Shown here: in pieces, positions 40,182-52,471 of the stretch
Layout: each line of letters opens with the position of its first letter
Numbering within the stretch: position 1 is the stretch's first letter
From: Proteus cibi
GTDB lineage: Bacteria; Pseudomonadota; Gammaproteobacteria; Enterobacterales; Enterobacteriaceae
Direction of reading: 5' to 3'
Length of the DNA stretch: 64,000 bases
Assembly (NCBI RefSeq): GCF_003144405.1
Contig: NZ_PENW01000010.1
Location: 1-64,000, forward strand
Notes under the pieces: generated by a model
Database searches by the model: none
What the model was told of the DNA's origin: nothing
What the model saw: the letters and a program-made list of their open reading frames with translations, nothing else
Program-made: the position numbers and the translations under genes

Positions 40182-41417
40182 ATGAATAAAAACAAAAATG
40201 CTAAAAAAAGAGTTTCTCTCATTATCGCTTTAATCGTCGTAATCGCAGGGGGTTACGCCTATTGGCAATTTAATGCAGCAAAAACAGCATCGCCTGAAAA
40301 CAAAGGGGCTCAAGCCACTAATTCACAAAGTCGAGGTACATCAGGATCTCGACGCCCTCCTTTACCACCGGTTCAAGTTGCAATATCAACACAAGAGGAT
40401 GTACCCCAGTTTTTATCTGCTTTAGGTACGGTAAAAGCCACTAACAGTGTCACCGTCACTAGCCGTGTTGAAGGGGAATTAATGGCATTACATTTCACGG
40501 AAGGTCAACACGTTCAACAAGGTGATCTCTTAGCTGAAATTGACTCTCGCCCATTTGAAGTTCAATTAGCCCAAGCCAAAGGACAATTAGCAAAAGATCA
40601 AGCGACATTAGCGAATGCTCGTCTTGATTTAGCACGTTATCAGAAATTAGCGAAAACCCATTTAGTCTCACAACAAGAATTGGATACTCAACAAGCTTTA
40701 GTTAAACAGTCTGAAGCCAGTATTCGTATTGATGAAGCCGCTATCCGTAATGCGCAATTACAACTCACTTACAGCAAAATCACCGCACCTATTTCAGGTC
40801 AAGTGGGTTTAAAACAAGTTGATGTTGGTAATTATATTTCTGGTGGCTCATCTACGCCTATCGTCGTCGTCAATCAAATGGACCCTGTTGATGTGCTTTT
40901 TACATTGCCAGAACAAGATCTCGCGAAGGTTATTCAAGCACGTAAAAACAATGCAGATTTGCCTGTAACGGCGTTAGATAGAAATAACCAATTTGAATTA
41001 GCTCAAGGAACGTTATTCAGTGTTGATAATCAAATAGATGCCGCAACAGGTACTATTAAGTTAAAAGCACGTTTTCCACAACAAGAAACGACGTTATTTC
41101 CTAATCAATTCGTCAATGTCCGTCTTTATGTTACAACACTAGAAAAAGCCGTTGTTATTCCTAATGCAGCGTTACAAATGGGTAATGAAGGTCACTTTGT
41201 CTGGGTTGTCGACAATGAAGATAAAGTGAGTAAATTACGTGTTGAAGTGGCATTACAAAATGCGGAAAAAGTCGTAATCGCATCCGGTTTATCGGCAGAG
41301 CAACGCGTTGTAACCGATGGTGTGGATAGATTAACACAGGGTGCAAAAGTCGATATCGTGACACCAACGGCACCAAAAACTAAAGAAAATAACCGTGTTG
41401 TTGCGGAGAAAGCGTAA
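40182..41417 (+). CDS. mdtA: MdtA, membrane-fusion subunit of MdtABC efflux pump
   Basis: Periplasmic adaptor of the RND-type MdtABC multidrug efflux system, which works with TolC. The 411-residue protein has an N-terminal membrane anchor (about 10-28, [20 protein letters not shown]), the HlyD-type lipoyl half-motifs ([37 protein letters not shown] region, about 87-125), an alpha-hairpin (about 125-185) and a beta-barrel domain. E. coli MdtA is of similar length (415). The stop codon overlaps the mdtB start by one base. First gene of mdtABC-baeSR. Confidence 0.94.
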   Translation: MNKNKNAKKRVSLIIALIVVIAGGYAYWQFNAAKTASPENKGAQATNSQSRGTSGSRRPPLPPVQVAISTQEDVPQFLSALGTVKATNSVTVTSRVEGELMALHFTEGQHVQQGDLLAEIDSRPFEVQLAQAKGQLAKDQATLANARLDLARYQKLAKTHLVSQQELDTQQALVKQSEASIRIDEAAIRNAQLQLTYSKITAPISGQVGLKQVDVGNYISGGSSTPIVVVNQMDPVDVLFTLPEQDLAKVIQARKNNADLPVTALDRNNQFELAQGTLFSVDNQIDAATGTIKLKARFPQQETTLFPNQFVNVRLYVTTLEKAVVIPNAALQMGNEGHFVWVVDNEDKVSKLRVEVALQNAEKVVIASGLSAEQRVVTDGVDRLTQGAKVDIVTPTAPKTKENNRVVAEKA

Positions 41418-44400
41418 TGATCGAAAAAACACACGGTACAGGCGGGGGACCCTCTCGCTTATTTATTCTGCGCCCTGTTGCAACCACCCTTTTTATGGTT
41501 GCCATACTCCTAGCAGGGATTGTCGGCTATCGCATGCTCCCTGTCTCAGCATTACCTGAGGTTGATTATCCAACCATTCAGGTCGTTACGCTCTATCCTG
41601 GAGCAAGCCCTGATGTCATGACATCCGCGGTTACTGCCCCATTAGAGCGTCAATTTGGGCAGATGTCTGGATTAAAACAGATGTCGTCACAAAGCTCGGG
41701 GGGCGCATCGGTGATCACACTGATGTTCCAATTAACATTACCCTTAGATGTTGCAGAGCAAGAGGTACAAGCAGCGATAAATGCGGCCACTAATCTGCTG
41801 CCATCCGATTTACCGTATCCCCCGATTTACAGCAAAGTCAATCCGGCTGATCCGCCTATTTTAACCTTAGCAGTGACTAGCTCCACATTACCAATGACAC
41901 AGTTGCAAGATATGGTTGAAACCCGTATCTCGCAAAAAATTTCACAAGTCAATGGCGTAGGTTTGGTGGCATTAGCGGGTGGTCAGCGCCCTGCTGTTAG
42001 AGTCAAACTCAATGCACAAGCTGCCGCATCTTACGGTTTAGATAGCGAAAAAATTCGTGTAGCCATCAATAATGCGAACGTTAACTCAGCGAAAGGGAGC
42101 CTTGATGGACCAACTCGCTCTGTGACGTTATCTGCGAATGATCAGATGAAATCATTAGACGATTACCGTCAATTAATCGTTACTTATAAAAATGACGCAC
42201 CAATTCGCCTATCGGATATTGCAACCATAGAGCAAGCACCGGAAAACAACCAACTCGGTGCATGGGCGAATAATGAGCAAGCCATTATTATCAATGTTCA
42301 ACGTCAACCTGGTGTTAACGTTATTGATACCACTGATAACATTCGTCGTTTATTGCCGGATCTAGTCTCTAATTTACCAAAATCCGTTAATGTTGAGATC
42401 TTAACCGACAGAACCACAACGATCCGCGCTTCAGTTAAAGATGTGCAGTTTGAACTGGGGTTAGCTATCGCCCTTGTAGTGATGGTGATTTATCTCTTTT
42501 TACGTAATGGTGTCGCAACCTTAATTCCAAGTATTGCCGTACCACTTTCATTAGTGGGTACGTTTGCGGTGATGTATTTTTGTGGATTCTCTGTCAACAA
42601 CCTCACCTTAATGGCGCTCACTATTGCCACAGGCTTTGTTGTCGATGATGCAATCGTCGTGATTGAAAATATCTCCCGTTACCTTGAACGTGGTGATAAA
42701 CCATTAACCGCCGCGTTAAAAGGCGCTGGCGAGATTGGTTTTACCATTATTTCGCTGACCTTCTCTCTGATTGCCGTACTGATCCCGCTGCTATTTATGG
42801 GTGATATTGTGGGTCGCTTGTTTAGAGAGTTTGCAATCACCCTTGCTGTCGCCATTTTAATCTCTGCGGTGGTTTCACTCACATTAACGCCAATGATGTG
42901 TGCTCGATTGCTAAAGCCTGAAAATGAAATCAAACACAACCGTTTTGAAATGGCATGTGAACGTTTTTTTGAAAGAATGATTGCGGTGTATGCCGTTTGG
43001 CTCAAACGTGTTTTAAACCATCAATGGATAACACTTGGCGTAGCACTGAGCACATTGGTGCTAACTGTATTGCTATATCTGTTTATTCCTAAAGGCTTTT
43101 TTCCATTACAAGATAACGGGCTATTGCAAGGAACTATTGAAACGTCACAATCCATTTCTTATCAAGCAATGGTAGAAAAACAGCAACAAGTCGTTGATAA
43201 ATTAATTGATGATCCAGCCGTTGATAATATTGCCAGTTTTGTGGGGATTGATGGTAGTAACGCAACACTCAATACGGGACGATTACAAATCACGCTAAAA
43301 CCCCTTGATCAGCGTGACGATAGGATCGATGTGATTATTCCTCGTTTACAAGAGCGTATCGCTTCTATTTCAGGAATGACTCTCTATCTGCAACCGACTC
43401 AAGATTTAACCATTGATACGCAAGTTTCTCGTACTCAGTATCAATTTACGCTACAAGCAACTTCATTAGATGAGTTAGCTTATTGGGTACCCAAGCTTTC
43501 TCAAGCTCTAAAAGAGAGTCCTGAATTAACGGATATCAGCAGTGATTGGCAAGACAACGGCATGATGGCGTATATCAAAGTGGATAGAGACTCAGCAAGC
43601 CGTTTAGGGATTTCGATGAGTGAAATAGATAACGCACTTTATAATGCTTTTGGTCAGCGTTTAATTTCAACTATCTATACTCAAGCCAATCAGTATCGCG
43701 TGGTATTAGAACAAGACATTCGTCATGGTGATGGATTACAGGCACTTTCAGCCGTGCATTTAACGGGTAAAGACGGTGCGATGGTGCCTTTATTGTCTAT
43801 TGCATCCGTAGAACAGCGCTTAGCTCCACTTTCTATTAATCATCAAGAGCAATTTCCTTCAGCAACATTCTCATTTAATGTCGCTGAACAATCCTCTCTT
43901 GAAGAAGCGGTGAAAGCAGTGAAATTAGCTGAAGAGCAAATTTCTATGCCAAGAGATATTACCACCCAATTCCAAGGGGCGACATTGGCATTTGAAAGTG
44001 CGCTTTCCAGTACTTTGTGGCTAATTATCGCCGCAATTGTCGCAATGTATATTGTATTAGGGGTGCTATATGAGAGTTTTATTCACCCTATTACGATTTT
44101 ATCTACGTTGCCAACAGCCGGTGTCGGTGCATTATTGGCTTTAATCGCCGCTGGTAATGAGCTAGATATTATTGCAATTATTGGGATCATCTTGCTTATC
44201 GGGATCGTAAAGAAAAATGCGATCATGATGATAGACTTTGCCCTTGCGGCTGAACGAGAACAAGGTTTAACACCTTACGAAGCTATTTATCAAGCCTGCT
44301 TATTACGTTTCCGTCCAATCTTAATGACCACAATGGCGGCGCTTTTAGGTGCGTTACCTTTAATGTTAAGTACTGGTGTAGGGGCTGAATTACGTCAACC

Positions 44401-44548
44401 ATTAGGGGTTTGTATGGTGGGTGGCTTAATTATGAGCCAAATCTTAACCCTATTTACGACACCCGTAATTTACCTGTTATTTGATAAATTATCGCTCTAC
44501 ATTAACCGTCATAAACACGCTGAGAATAATAACGGGGCTGTATCATGA
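41417..44548 (+). CDS. mdtB: MdtB, RND transporter subunit
   Basis: Inner-membrane proton/drug antiporter subunit that forms a heterotrimer with MdtC. The 1043-residue protein has the 12-helix RND plan with two large periplasmic loops (about 45-340 and 560-860). The proton-relay aspartates are in [17 protein letters not shown] (about 410) and the signature [15 protein letters not shown] lies at about 935. E. coli MdtB has 1040 residues. The start overlaps mdtA by one base and the end overlaps mdtC by four bases, so translation is coupled. Confidence 0.95.
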   Translation: MIEKTHGTGGGPSRLFILRPVATTLFMVAILLAGIVGYRMLPVSALPEVDYPTIQVVTLYPGASPDVMTSAVTAPLERQFGQMSGLKQMSSQSSGGASVITLMFQLTLPLDVAEQEVQAAINAATNLLPSDLPYPPIYSKVNPADPPILTLAVTSSTLPMTQLQDMVETRISQKISQVNGVGLVALAGGQRPAVRVKLNAQAAASYGLDSEKIRVAINNANVNSAKGSLDGPTRSVTLSANDQMKSLDDYRQLIVTYKNDAPIRLSDIATIEQAPENNQLGAWANNEQAIIINVQRQPGVNVIDTTDNIRRLLPDLVSNLPKSVNVEILTDRTTTIRASVKDVQFELGLAIALVVMVIYLFLRNGVATLIPSIAVPLSLVGTFAVMYFCGFSVNNLTLMALTIATGFVVDDAIVVIENISRYLERGDKPLTAALKGAGEIGFTIISLTFSLIAVLIPLLFMGDIVGRLFREFAITLAVAILISAVVSLTLTPMMCARLLKPENEIKHNRFEMACERFFERMIAVYAVWLKRVLNHQWITLGVALSTLVLTVLLYLFIPKGFFPLQDNGLLQGTIETSQSISYQAMVEKQQQVVDKLIDDPAVDNIASFVGIDGSNATLNTGRLQITLKPLDQRDDRIDVIIPRLQERIASISGMTLYLQPTQDLTIDTQVSRTQYQFTLQATSLDELAYWVPKLSQALKESPELTDISSDWQDNGMMAYIKVDRDSASRLGISMSEIDNALYNAFGQRLISTIYTQANQYRVVLEQDIRHGDGLQALSAVHLTGKDGAMVPLLSIASVEQRLAPLSINHQEQFPSATFSFNVAEQSSLEEAVKAVKLAEEQISMPRDITTQFQGATLAFESALSSTLWLIIAAIVAMYIVLGVLYESFIHPITILSTLPTAGVGALLALIAAGNELDIIAIIGIILLIGIVKKNAIMMIDFALAAEREQGLTPYEAIYQACLLRFRPILMTTMAALLGALPLMLSTGVGAELRQPLGVCMVGGLIMSQILTLFTTPVIYLLFDKLSLYINRHKHAENNNGAVS

Positions 44549-47500
44549 AGTTTTTCGCCCTCTTTATTCAACGCCCCGTAGCAACTACGTTACTCAGCTT
44601 GGCGATTTCACTCTGTGGGGCATTAGGCTTTATGCTGTTACCTGTTGCCCCTTTGCCACAGGTAGATTATCCCGTTATTAATATTTACGCCTCATTACCG
44701 GGGGCGTCACCAGAAACCATGGCATCTTCTGTGGCAACACCGCTCGAACGCTCCCTAGGGCGAATTGCGGGTATTGATGAAATGACATCAAGCAGTTCAC
44801 TTGGAAGTACCAGTATTACGTTAGTGTTCGATTTAAACAAAGATATCAATACAGCCGCTCGTGATGTACAAGCGGCATTAAATGCTTCACAAAGCTTATT
44901 ACCCTCAGGAATGCCAAGCCGTCCGCGTTATTATAAATCGAATCCTTCAGATGCACCGATTATGATCTTAACGCTCACCTCTGATACCCAAAATACAGGA
45001 GAGCTTTACGATCTCGCCTCAACGCGATTGGCACAAAAAATCTCACAAATTGAAGGAGTCAGTGAAGTTTCTGTCGGTGGTGGCTCATTGCCCGCGATAC
45101 GTGTCGCCCTCAATCCTGATGCATTATTTAACCAAAATGTCAGCCTTGATGATGTTAGAAAAGCGATTAACCAAGCAAATGTACGCCGACCTCAAGGCTT
45201 TATAAATAATGACGAGAAGCGTTGGCAGATCCAAACTAACGATGAACTCAGTAAGGCAGCTGAATATCGCCCAATTATTGTGCATTACAATCAAGATGCC
45301 GTTGTGCGTTTAAGCGATGTGGCACACGTTACCGACTCAGTGCAAAATTCACGAGCAGCAGGAATGAGTGGTGGCGAGCCTGCAATTTTACTGGTTATTC
45401 GCCGAGAAGCGGGTGCCAATATTATTGAAACGGTTAATCGCATTCGTGATGAACTTCCAGAATTACGTGAGCTTATTCCTGCCAGTGTTGATTTAAAAGT
45501 TGCACAAGATAGAACGCCCACCATTCGTGCCTCTCTAGCTGAAGTTGAACGTGCGTTAGCCATTGCTGTAGCACTCGTGATTTTAGTCGTATTCTTATTT
45601 TTACGCTCAGGTCGTGCCACACTGATCCCAGCGGTTGCTGTACCCGTTTCATTAATTGGTACTTTTTCAGCGATGTATCTCTGTGGCTTTAGTTTAAACA
45701 ACCTGTCATTAATGGCGTTAACCGTGGCTACGGGCTTTGTGGTTGACGATGCCATTGTGGTGCTTGAAAATATTTCTCGCCATATTGAGAATGGTTTAAA
45801 ACCTAAGGATGCCGCTTTAAAAGGGGTTGGTGAGGTTGGTTTCACTGTTCTTTCAATGAGTATTTCTCTTGTTGCCGTTTTTATTCCTTTACTGTTAATG
45901 GATGGTCTTGTTGGGCGATTATTTAAAGAATTTGCCATCACCTTAACAACGGCGATCGCTATCTCACTATTTGTTTCTCTAACGCTCACCCCCATGATGT
46001 GTGCGCATTTGCTAAAAGGAATGAAACCTAAAGCACAATCACATTTACGGGGTTTTGGTAAGTTACTTTTCCGCGCCCAGCAAGGTTACAGTGTCACATT
46101 ACAAGCCGCATTGCGCCATCGACGCTGGGTTATGGCTATTTTTCTCGCGACTTTGGGCTTAAATGCTTATTTATACATCAGTGCACCAAAAACGTTTTTC
46201 CCCGATCAAGATACGGGTCGTTTAATGGGATTTGTGCGTGCTGATCAAAGTATTTCATTCCAATCAATGAAAGAAAAAATGACCCGTTTTATGCAAGAAA
46301 TTAATGCCGATAAAGACGTGGATAGCGTAACCGGTTTTACTGGCGGGGGGCGTATTAACAGTGGATTTATGTTTATTTCCCTCAATCCGCTGTCAGAGCG
46401 TACGGATAGCGCAAACCAAGTAATTAATCGCCTACGGACAAAATTAGCTAATGAACCCGGCGCTAACCTCTTTTTAATGCCAGTGCAAGATGTTAGAGCG
46501 GGTGGACGCCAAGCGAATGCCAGTTATCAATTTACGTTATTAGCGGATGATTTAAGCGAGTTGCGAAAATGGGAGCCGATTGTCCGTAAAGCGTTAGGTG
46601 AACTGCCTCAGCTTGTAGATGTTAACTCTGATAAAGAAGATAAAGGTGCCGAAATGGCACTGACTTACGATCGCGATACGATGTCGCAACTAGGGATTAA
46701 TGTTAGTGATGCCAATAATCTACTGAACAATGCTTTTGGTCAGCGACAGATTTCCACCATTTATGCGCCGTTAAATCAGTATAAAGTGGTGATGGAAGTC
46801 TCTGAACAATATACCCAAGATGTCTCTGCGTTAGATAAAATGTATGTGGTCAATAATCAAGGTGAACGAATTCCATTATCCGCATTTGCAAGTTGGTATC
46901 CGGCTAATGCGCCATTAAGTGTGAATCACCAAGGATTATCTGCCTCTTCTACTATTGCCTTTAATATTCCTGAAGGCTATACCTTAGCGGATGCGATTAA
47001 TTCTATTGAACGGACAATGACTGAACTAGGTGTACCTAATACCGTCAGAGGGACCTTTGCAGGGACCGCACAGATTTTCCAAGAAACGATCAAATCACAG
47101 CTTATTCTTATCTTAGCAGCGATTGTCACGGTCTATTTAGTATTAGGTATACTGTATGAAAGCTATATTCATCCGCTGACCATTTTATCTACCCTTCCGT
47201 CTGCAGGTGTGGGGGCATTATTAGCGTTACAGCTTTTTAATACACCGTTTAGTCTGATTGCACTGATTGGCATTATGTTGCTTATTGGTATTGTGAAGAA
47301 AAATGCCATTATTATGGTAGATTTTGCCATTACCGCACAGCGTGAAGGCAAGTTGTCAGCTAAAGAAGCCATTATTCAAGCCAGCCTATTGCGTTTTCGT
47401 CCTATTATTATGACAACCCTTGCCGCATTATTTGGTGCGTTGCCATTGATGTTGGGTAGTGGCGATGGTGCAGAGTTAAGACAACCGTTAGGGATAACCA

Positions 47501-47628
47501 TTGTCGGTGGTTTATTAATGAGCCAGTTACTGACCCTTTATACAACCCCTGTTATTTATCTATTTTTTGATGGATTGCGTGAACGTTGGCAACAACGACG
47601 TATCAGCAAAAAAGAGGCAAATGCATGA
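44545..47628 (+). CDS. mdtC: MdtC, RND transporter subunit
   Basis: Second RND subunit of MdtABC. The 1027-residue protein (E. coli 1025) begins [20 protein letters not shown] as MdtC does, has the paired aspartates in [17 protein letters not shown] (about 400) and ends with a basic tail [14 protein letters not shown]. The ATG overlaps the mdtB stop (ATGA), and its own stop overlaps baeS in the same way. In E. coli mdtD comes next; here the operon passes directly to baeS. Confidence 0.95.
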   Translation: MKFFALFIQRPVATTLLSLAISLCGALGFMLLPVAPLPQVDYPVINIYASLPGASPETMASSVATPLERSLGRIAGIDEMTSSSSLGSTSITLVFDLNKDINTAARDVQAALNASQSLLPSGMPSRPRYYKSNPSDAPIMILTLTSDTQNTGELYDLASTRLAQKISQIEGVSEVSVGGGSLPAIRVALNPDALFNQNVSLDDVRKAINQANVRRPQGFINNDEKRWQIQTNDELSKAAEYRPIIVHYNQDAVVRLSDVAHVTDSVQNSRAAGMSGGEPAILLVIRREAGANIIETVNRIRDELPELRELIPASVDLKVAQDRTPTIRASLAEVERALAIAVALVILVVFLFLRSGRATLIPAVAVPVSLIGTFSAMYLCGFSLNNLSLMALTVATGFVVDDAIVVLENISRHIENGLKPKDAALKGVGEVGFTVLSMSISLVAVFIPLLLMDGLVGRLFKEFAITLTTAIAISLFVSLTLTPMMCAHLLKGMKPKAQSHLRGFGKLLFRAQQGYSVTLQAALRHRRWVMAIFLATLGLNAYLYISAPKTFFPDQDTGRLMGFVRADQSISFQSMKEKMTRFMQEINADKDVDSVTGFTGGGRINSGFMFISLNPLSERTDSANQVINRLRTKLANEPGANLFLMPVQDVRAGGRQANASYQFTLLADDLSELRKWEPIVRKALGELPQLVDVNSDKEDKGAEMALTYDRDTMSQLGINVSDANNLLNNAFGQRQISTIYAPLNQYKVVMEVSEQYTQDVSALDKMYVVNNQGERIPLSAFASWYPANAPLSVNHQGLSASSTIAFNIPEGYTLADAINSIERTMTELGVPNTVRGTFAGTAQIFQETIKSQLILILAAIVTVYLVLGILYESYIHPLTILSTLPSAGVGALLALQLFNTPFSLIALIGIMLLIGIVKKNAIIMVDFAITAQREGKLSAKEAIIQASLLRFRPIIMTTLAALFGALPLMLGSGDGAELRQPLGITIVGGLLMSQLLTLYTTPVIYLFFDGLRERWQQRRISKKEANA

Positions 47629-49001
47629 AATTGAGAAGCAAGCTGTTCTTAGTGGTTTTCGCGACTTGTATGGTGGTTGTTCTCGCCATGCACATCGGTA
47701 TTCGAGGCAGCTTCCAGCAAGGATTCATTGGTTATATAAAGAAAAACAGTGAACAGCGTGCCACTCTTTTAGCTGAAGCCTTAACTGAGCAATATGCTTT
47801 GATGGGAGATTGGCGTTTCCTTAATAGAGATGATCGTTCTCTTTATCAAATATTACGAAGCATTGACCAAATAAGCCAAAGTAGCGAAGGCCCTCCTCCC
47901 AGAGGTTGGCGCACACAGTTTTGGATCGTTGATAAAGAGATGAAACGCTTATTTGGACATGACAATCAATTTCCCGCAGAAACATTTAAAAAACCCATTA
48001 CCTTTCACAATGACATTGTTGGATGGGTGATTGTCAGCGCCGCAGATAAAATCAGTAATGAGGCTGATATTAGCTTTGACAAACAACAACTGCGTACTAG
48101 CTGGATAATTGCAGGTTTAACGGTCCTGTTTGCTTTATTGATCACTCTTATTCTTTCTCGCAATATGATACGCCCTGTTAAACGTCTTGTTGAAGCGACA
48201 CATAAATTAGCAGCAGGTGATTTCTCTGTTCGTGTAACGCCCACCAGCAAAGATGAAATCAGTCAACTCGCGACTGACTTTAATCAACTTGCTAGCACGC
48301 TAGAAAAAAATGAGCAAATTCGTCGCGATTATATGGCTGATATCTCACATGAATTGCGAACCCCTCTCGCCATTTTAAAAGGTGAGCTTGAAGCGTTACA
48401 AGATGGTGTCAGAAAACCCACCACAGAGACGCTAAACTCCCTTTTATTCGAAGTCACCAACCTGACAAAATTAGTTAATGATCTCCACCAGCTTTCATTA
48501 TCAGATAGAGGCTCGTTAACTTATCGTAAAGACTTTATCGATATAAATGAGGTGATTTTGTTGGCTGTTGCTTCTTATCGTCACACATATCAAACGAAAG
48601 ATATTACTCTACTCACCGAATTAGATGATTTATCTCCACTGATTGTGCAAGCCGATCCTGATAGGTTGATCCAGCTTTTTCATAATCTGCTAGAGAATAG
48701 CGTACGGTATACTTATTCAGGCGGTCAATTACATATCAGCACCAAAAAAGAGCACCATCATGTTCTAATTTCATTAGAAGATAGTGCACCAGGGCTAGAT
48801 AGTGCTCAATACGACGTTGTTTTCCAACGCTTTTATCGTGCGGAAAATTCACGAAATCGTGCGAGTGGAGGATCAGGTTTAGGTCTTGCCATTTGCGAAA
48901 ATATTGTTGAAGCTCATAATGGTAAGATAAGTGCGATGCCTTCCTCTTTGGGTGGCATGAAAATTCTTATAGAATTACCCGCATACTTTGATGATCTTTA
49001 A
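47625..49001 (+). CDS. baeS: envelope-stress sensor histidine kinase BaeS
   Basis: Inner-membrane sensor kinase of the BaeSR envelope-stress system. The 458-residue protein has helix 1 (about 7-25), a periplasmic sensor (about 30-155), helix 2 (about 160-180), HAMP (about 180-235), HisKA with the phosphorylated histidine in [19 protein letters not shown] (about 242-260) and HATPase with [16 protein letters not shown] and [20 protein letters not shown]. The start at 47625 overlaps the mdtC stop as ATGA. BaeS phosphorylates BaeR, whose gene starts 24 bases later. Confidence 0.95.
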   Translation: MKLRSKLFLVVFATCMVVVLAMHIGIRGSFQQGFIGYIKKNSEQRATLLAEALTEQYALMGDWRFLNRDDRSLYQILRSIDQISQSSEGPPPRGWRTQFWIVDKEMKRLFGHDNQFPAETFKKPITFHNDIVGWVIVSAADKISNEADISFDKQQLRTSWIIAGLTVLFALLITLILSRNMIRPVKRLVEATHKLAAGDFSVRVTPTSKDEISQLATDFNQLASTLEKNEQIRRDYMADISHELRTPLAILKGELEALQDGVRKPTTETLNSLLFEVTNLTKLVNDLHQLSLSDRGSLTYRKDFIDINEVILLAVASYRHTYQTKDITLLTELDDLSPLIVQADPDRLIQLFHNLLENSVRYTYSGGQLHISTKKEHHHVLISLEDSAPGLDSAQYDVVFQRFYRAENSRNRASGGSGLGLAICENIVEAHNGKISAMPSSLGGMKILIELPAYFDDL

Positions 49002-49025
49002 GCCTAATAACCATTGAGCCAATAA

Positions 49026-49733
49026 ATGACAGTATCTGAATCACCCTATTCAATCCTGATTGTTGAAGATGAGCCTAAACTTGCCCAATTGCTTATTGAT
49101 TATCTTCAAGCATCCGGTTATCAGACTCATTGGCTAGCAGATGGCGCCGAAGTGAGCCATTGCGTAAAACAACAACATTACGATTTAATATTGTTAGATC
49201 TGATGTTACCTGTTAAAGATGGCATCACGATCTGTAAAGAGTTACGTCAGTTTTCCGATATTCCCATCATTATGGTCACCGCCAAAACAGAGGAAGTCGA
49301 TAGATTGCTCGGGCTTGAAATTGGTGCCGATGATTATATTTGCAAGCCTTACAGTCCAAGAGAAGTGGTAGCCCGAGTCAAAACCTTATTGCGTCGTTTT
49401 TATCGACCACAGGATATTGTTCAAAACGAAAAATTAGTCGTTATTGATGAGCAGGCTTATCAAATCCAATACAACAATAAAATTCTCGATTTAACGACGG
49501 CTGAATTTCGTTTACTCAAAGCCTTAGCCACTCAACCCGGCAAAATATTAACTCGTGATCAACTCATGGATCACCTTTATGATGACTACCGCATTGTGAC
49601 GGATAGAACCATTGATAGTCATATTAAAAACTTACGACGCAAACTTGAGCAACTGAACGATCAAATTGAATTTATTCGCTCAATTTATGGTCAAGGCTAT
49701 CGTTGGGAAACCCAAGCTTACCGTTTTCGATGA
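49026..49733 (+). CDS. baeR: response regulator BaeR
   Basis: OmpR-family activator of mdtABC, acrD and spy in E. coli. The 235-residue protein has a receiver domain (about 9-122) with acidic residues in [13 protein letters not shown], phosphoacceptor in [14 protein letters not shown] (D about 57) and the conserved lysine in [16 protein letters not shown] winged-helix domain follows (about 135-232), ending [13 protein letters not shown]. It is the last gene of the mdtABC-baeSR operon. A BaeR-like box at 40078 suggests positive feedback. Confidence 0.95.
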   Translation: MTVSESPYSILIVEDEPKLAQLLIDYLQASGYQTHWLADGAEVSHCVKQQHYDLILLDLMLPVKDGITICKELRQFSDIPIIMVTAKTEEVDRLLGLEIGADDYICKPYSPREVVARVKTLLRRFYRPQDIVQNEKLVVIDEQAYQIQYNNKILDLTTAEFRLLKALATQPGKILTRDQLMDHLYDDYRIVTDRTIDSHIKNLRRKLEQLNDQIEFIRSIYGQGYRWETQAYRFR

Positions 49734-49852
49734 TATTTTTTCAGGAATACATTGAACCTCGCTACACTTAAGCGCTAGAATCCACCCCTTTATGATATAC
49801 CCCTACCCAATGTGTGGGGGACTGACTTGAAATCAGAACCAGGAAATTAACC

Positions 49853-51232
49853 ATGTTTACACCCGAATTGCTCTCTCCTGCTGGCTCATTAAAAAATATG
49901 CGCTATGCATTTGCTTATGGCGCAGACGCCGTTTATGCAGGTCAGCCACGTTATAGCTTACGTGTGCGTAATAATGAATTTAACCACGAAAACCTAGCGA
50001 AAGGTATTCAAGAAGCCCACGAATTAGGTAAGCGCTTCTATGTTGTGGTTAATATCGCACCGCATAATGCTAAATTAAAAACCTTTATCCGTGACCTAAA
50101 ACCCGTCATTGATATGGGACCTGATGCGCTGATTATGTCTGATCCGGGTTTGATCATGATGGTGCGTGAAGCTTTCCCTGAAATGGATATTCACCTTTCA
50201 GTACAAGCCAATGCCGTTAACTGGGCAACCGTAAAATTCTGGCGTCAAATGGGATTAACTCGTGTGATCCTTTCTCGTGAACTCTCTATTGATGAAATTG
50301 CTGAAATTCGTAAGCAAGTTCCTGATATGGAATTAGAAGTTTTCGTTCACGGTGCCTTATGTATGGCATACTCAGGTCGTTGCCTATTATCTGGTTATAT
50401 TAATAAACGTGACCCGAACCAAGGTACATGTACTAACGCTTGTCGTTGGGAATATAAAGTCGAAGAAGGCAAAGAAGACGATGTGGGTAATATCGTTGAA
50501 AAATACACCCCCATCCCCGTTAAAAATGTTGAGCCTACTCTCGGTGTTGGTGCACCAACAGATAAAGTCTACTTAATCGAAGAAGCAAAACGTCCTGGTG
50601 AATATATGACTGCGTTCGAAGATGAACACGGTACTTATATCATGAACTCAAAAGACTTACGTGCGATTGAACACGTTGAGCAATTAACGCAAATGGGTGT
50701 GCATTCACTGAAAATTGAAGGTCGTACTAAATCCTTCTATTACTGTGCTCGTACAGCACAAATGTATCGTCGTGCAATTGATGATGCAGTTGCAGGTAAA
50801 CCTTTTGATCCAACATTATTAACGACGTTAGAAGGCTTAGCACACCGCGGTTATACCGAAGGTTTCTTACGTCGTCATACCCATGATGCGTACCAAACTT
50901 ATGAATATGGTTACTCTGTCTCTGACACTCAACAATTTGTTGGTGAATTCACAGGTAAACGCGTAAACGGTTTAGCTGAAGTGGATGTTAAAAATAAATT
51001 TGTTTTAGGTGATAGCCTAGAATTAATGACGCCAACTGGAAATATTCAATTTACGCTAGAAACACTGTTTAATAAAAAACAGCAACCAACGGATGTTGCA
51101 CCAGGCAATGGTCACATGGTTTATTTATCTGTTCCTGAAGATGTTGATTTAGATTTTGCACTGCTGATCCGCAACCTACAAGGTACAACAACACGTCAAC
51201 CGCATAAAATTGATGCCGTAGAAGTGAAGTAA
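49853..51232 (+). CDS. trhP: U32-family tRNA hydroxylation protein TrhP (YegQ)
   Basis: Member of the U32 peptidase-like family; E. coli TrhP is required for prephenate-dependent 5-hydroxyuridine formation at the tRNA wobble position. The 459-residue protein has MFTPELLSPAGSLKNMRYAFAYGADAVYAGQP at the N-terminus (seen as residues 1-32), the cysteine-containing signature VHGALCMAYSGRCLLSGYIN (about 165-184) and a second pair in QGTCTNACRWEY. These four cysteines are consistent with an iron-sulfur cluster in the family. The gene is next to baeR and is followed by the sRNA gene cyaR, as in E. coli. Confidence 0.94.
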   Translation: MFTPELLSPAGSLKNMRYAFAYGADAVYAGQPRYSLRVRNNEFNHENLAKGIQEAHELGKRFYVVVNIAPHNAKLKTFIRDLKPVIDMGPDALIMSDPGLIMMVREAFPEMDIHLSVQANAVNWATVKFWRQMGLTRVILSRELSIDEIAEIRKQVPDMELEVFVHGALCMAYSGRCLLSGYINKRDPNQGTCTNACRWEYKVEEGKEDDVGNIVEKYTPIPVKNVEPTLGVGAPTDKVYLIEEAKRPGEYMTAFEDEHGTYIMNSKDLRAIEHVEQLTQMGVHSLKIEGRTKSFYYCARTAQMYRRAIDDAVAGKPFDPTLLTTLEGLAHRGYTEGFLRRHTHDAYQTYEYGYSVSDTQQFVGEFTGKRVNGLAEVDVKNKFVLGDSLELMTPTGNIQFTLETLFNKKQQPTDVAPGNGHMVYLSVPEDVDLDFALLIRNLQGTTTRQPHKIDAVEVK

Positions 51233-51263
51233 AGCGTCATAATCTGATTTGAAGTAGTCAATT

Positions 51264-51279
51264 TCAAATACAGATCACA
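51264..51279 (+). promoter_or_regulatory. CRP-like site of the cyaR promoter
   Basis: TCAAA-TACAGA-TCACA has the right half-site TCACA perfect and the left half weak, followed by TC. Its centre is about 41 bases upstream of the expected cyaR start, and TATCAT at 51301-51306 fits as -10. E. coli cyaR is CRP-activated with the same geometry. Confidence 0.6.
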
Positions 51280-51311
51280 TCAATAATAATTTGTTTGCCG
51301 TATCATCAGTT

Positions 51312-51402
51312 CCGAAAAATAAAGAACTAGAATGAATACAGTAAGACTAGGAACCACCTCCTTGGCAAATCCAATCTCCCTTGGATTTGCCTTTTCTTTT
51401 TG
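51312..51402 (+). ncRNA. cyaR: small regulatory RNA CyaR
   Basis: Hfq-dependent sRNA known in enterics to repress ompX, luxS, nadE and yqaE. The diagnostic stretch AGGAACCACCTCCTT is at 51349-51363, identical to the E. coli CyaR core that pairs with ribosome-binding sites. It runs into a terminator with arms GGCAAATCCAA and TTGGATTTGCC (51364-51391) whose loop keeps the E. coli TCTCCC, then TTTTCTTTTT. The region GAAAAATAAAG near 51314 resembles the E. coli 5' end. Location after yegQ is conserved. The exact 5' end is inferred from the -10 at 51301. Confidence 0.88.
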
Positions 51403-51528
51403 TACTTTTCTTATCAACTCCCTGTTGTATAAAGCACTCTCCTTTTTCGTTATCATTTGTAAAAAAAATAGTAATTTTCCCGATATCCATTACCTTTAAA
51501 AGAGTGATTCAATTAAAGGAACTCATCA

Positions 51529-52422
51529 ATGAGTAAAATTAGTTTGCTAATCATTAATGGAAAAAGCGCTAACAACAATGCATTGAGAAATGCAGTTTAC
51601 CAATTACGTAACGAAGGTGTTAATCTCCAAGTAAGGGTGACTTGGGAATCCAGTGATATACGCCGTTTTGTACAAGAAGCTATCGACATACAAGCCGAAA
51701 CGGTGATTGCCGCAGGAGGCGATGGAACAATTAATAGCGTTATATCTGAACTCATTCATTTATCACCGTCATCACCGCCAATCCTGGGTATTATTCCATT
51801 AGGCACAGCAAATGATTTTGCCACTAGCGCACACATCCCTCGTGATATGGAAAATGCACTTAATTTAGCCGTTAAAGGTCGCGCAATACCTATTGATGTT
51901 ATCGCGGTGAATAAAACTCACTATTTTATCAATATGGCATCAGGCGGCTTTGGAACCAAAATCACCACAGAAACCCCTGAAGCGTTAAAATCAGCATTAG
52001 GTGGAGCCGCCTATTTTATTAATGGTCTTTTAAGTATCGATTCTTTAAAAGCGGATCATTGCACGATTGAAGCAGAAAATTTCCACTGGGAGGGTGAATC
52101 ACTCATTCTCGGTGTTGGTAATGGTCGTCAAGCAGGTGGAGGACAGCAACTCTGCCCCGACGCTTTAATTAACGACAATAAACTCAATATCACCATTGTT
52201 GAAGCACACGAATTACTCCCTTCTCTTTTAAATAGCCTGTTTGATCGTAAAAAAAATGACAAGATTATCGAGCGTGAAAGTCGCTGGGTAAATATTAGCG
52301 CTTCTCATGAAATGGTATTTAATTTAGATGGAGAACCCCTTTTAGGGAATAAATTTGAATTTATTGTGTTACCTGAAGCGATCCACTGCCGGTTACCGCC
52401 TCAATGTGACTTGTTATCTTAA
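51529..52422 (+). CDS. yegS: lipid kinase YegS
   Basis: Diacylglycerol-kinase-family lipid kinase; E. coli YegS phosphorylates phosphatidylglycerol in vitro. The 297-residue protein has the catalytic domain with the nucleotide motif AAGGDGTINSVISEL (about 64-78) and PLGTANDFATS (about 89-99). VGNGRQAGGGQQLCPDA (about 205-221) carries metal and substrate residues. TAAAGGAAC precedes the ATG. It is followed 49 bases later by fbaB in the same direction, matching the yegQ-yegS-fbaB neighbourhood of E. coli. Confidence 0.93.
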   Translation: MSKISLLIINGKSANNNALRNAVYQLRNEGVNLQVRVTWESSDIRRFVQEAIDIQAETVIAAGGDGTINSVISELIHLSPSSPPILGIIPLGTANDFATSAHIPRDMENALNLAVKGRAIPIDVIAVNKTHYFINMASGGFGTKITTETPEALKSALGGAAYFINGLLSIDSLKADHCTIEAENFHWEGESLILGVGNGRQAGGGQQLCPDALINDNKLNITIVEAHELLPSLLNSLFDRKKNDKIIERESRWVNISASHEMVFNLDGEPLLGNKFEFIVLPEAIHCRLPPQCDLLS

Positions 52423-52471
52423 TGTAGATAAATGACAATCACTCTCATCTCATCATGAACTGGAGTATGTA

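Noticed and set aside
42679-43005. Open frame of 108 codons on the minus strand inside mdtB
   Set aside because: It mirrors the antisense frame in mdtC and is explained by codon bias of the conserved coding strand.
45291-45995. Open frame of 234 codons on the minus strand inside mdtC
   Set aside because: It is antisense to a strongly conserved RND gene, its product resembles no family, and it has no ribosome-binding site I can see.
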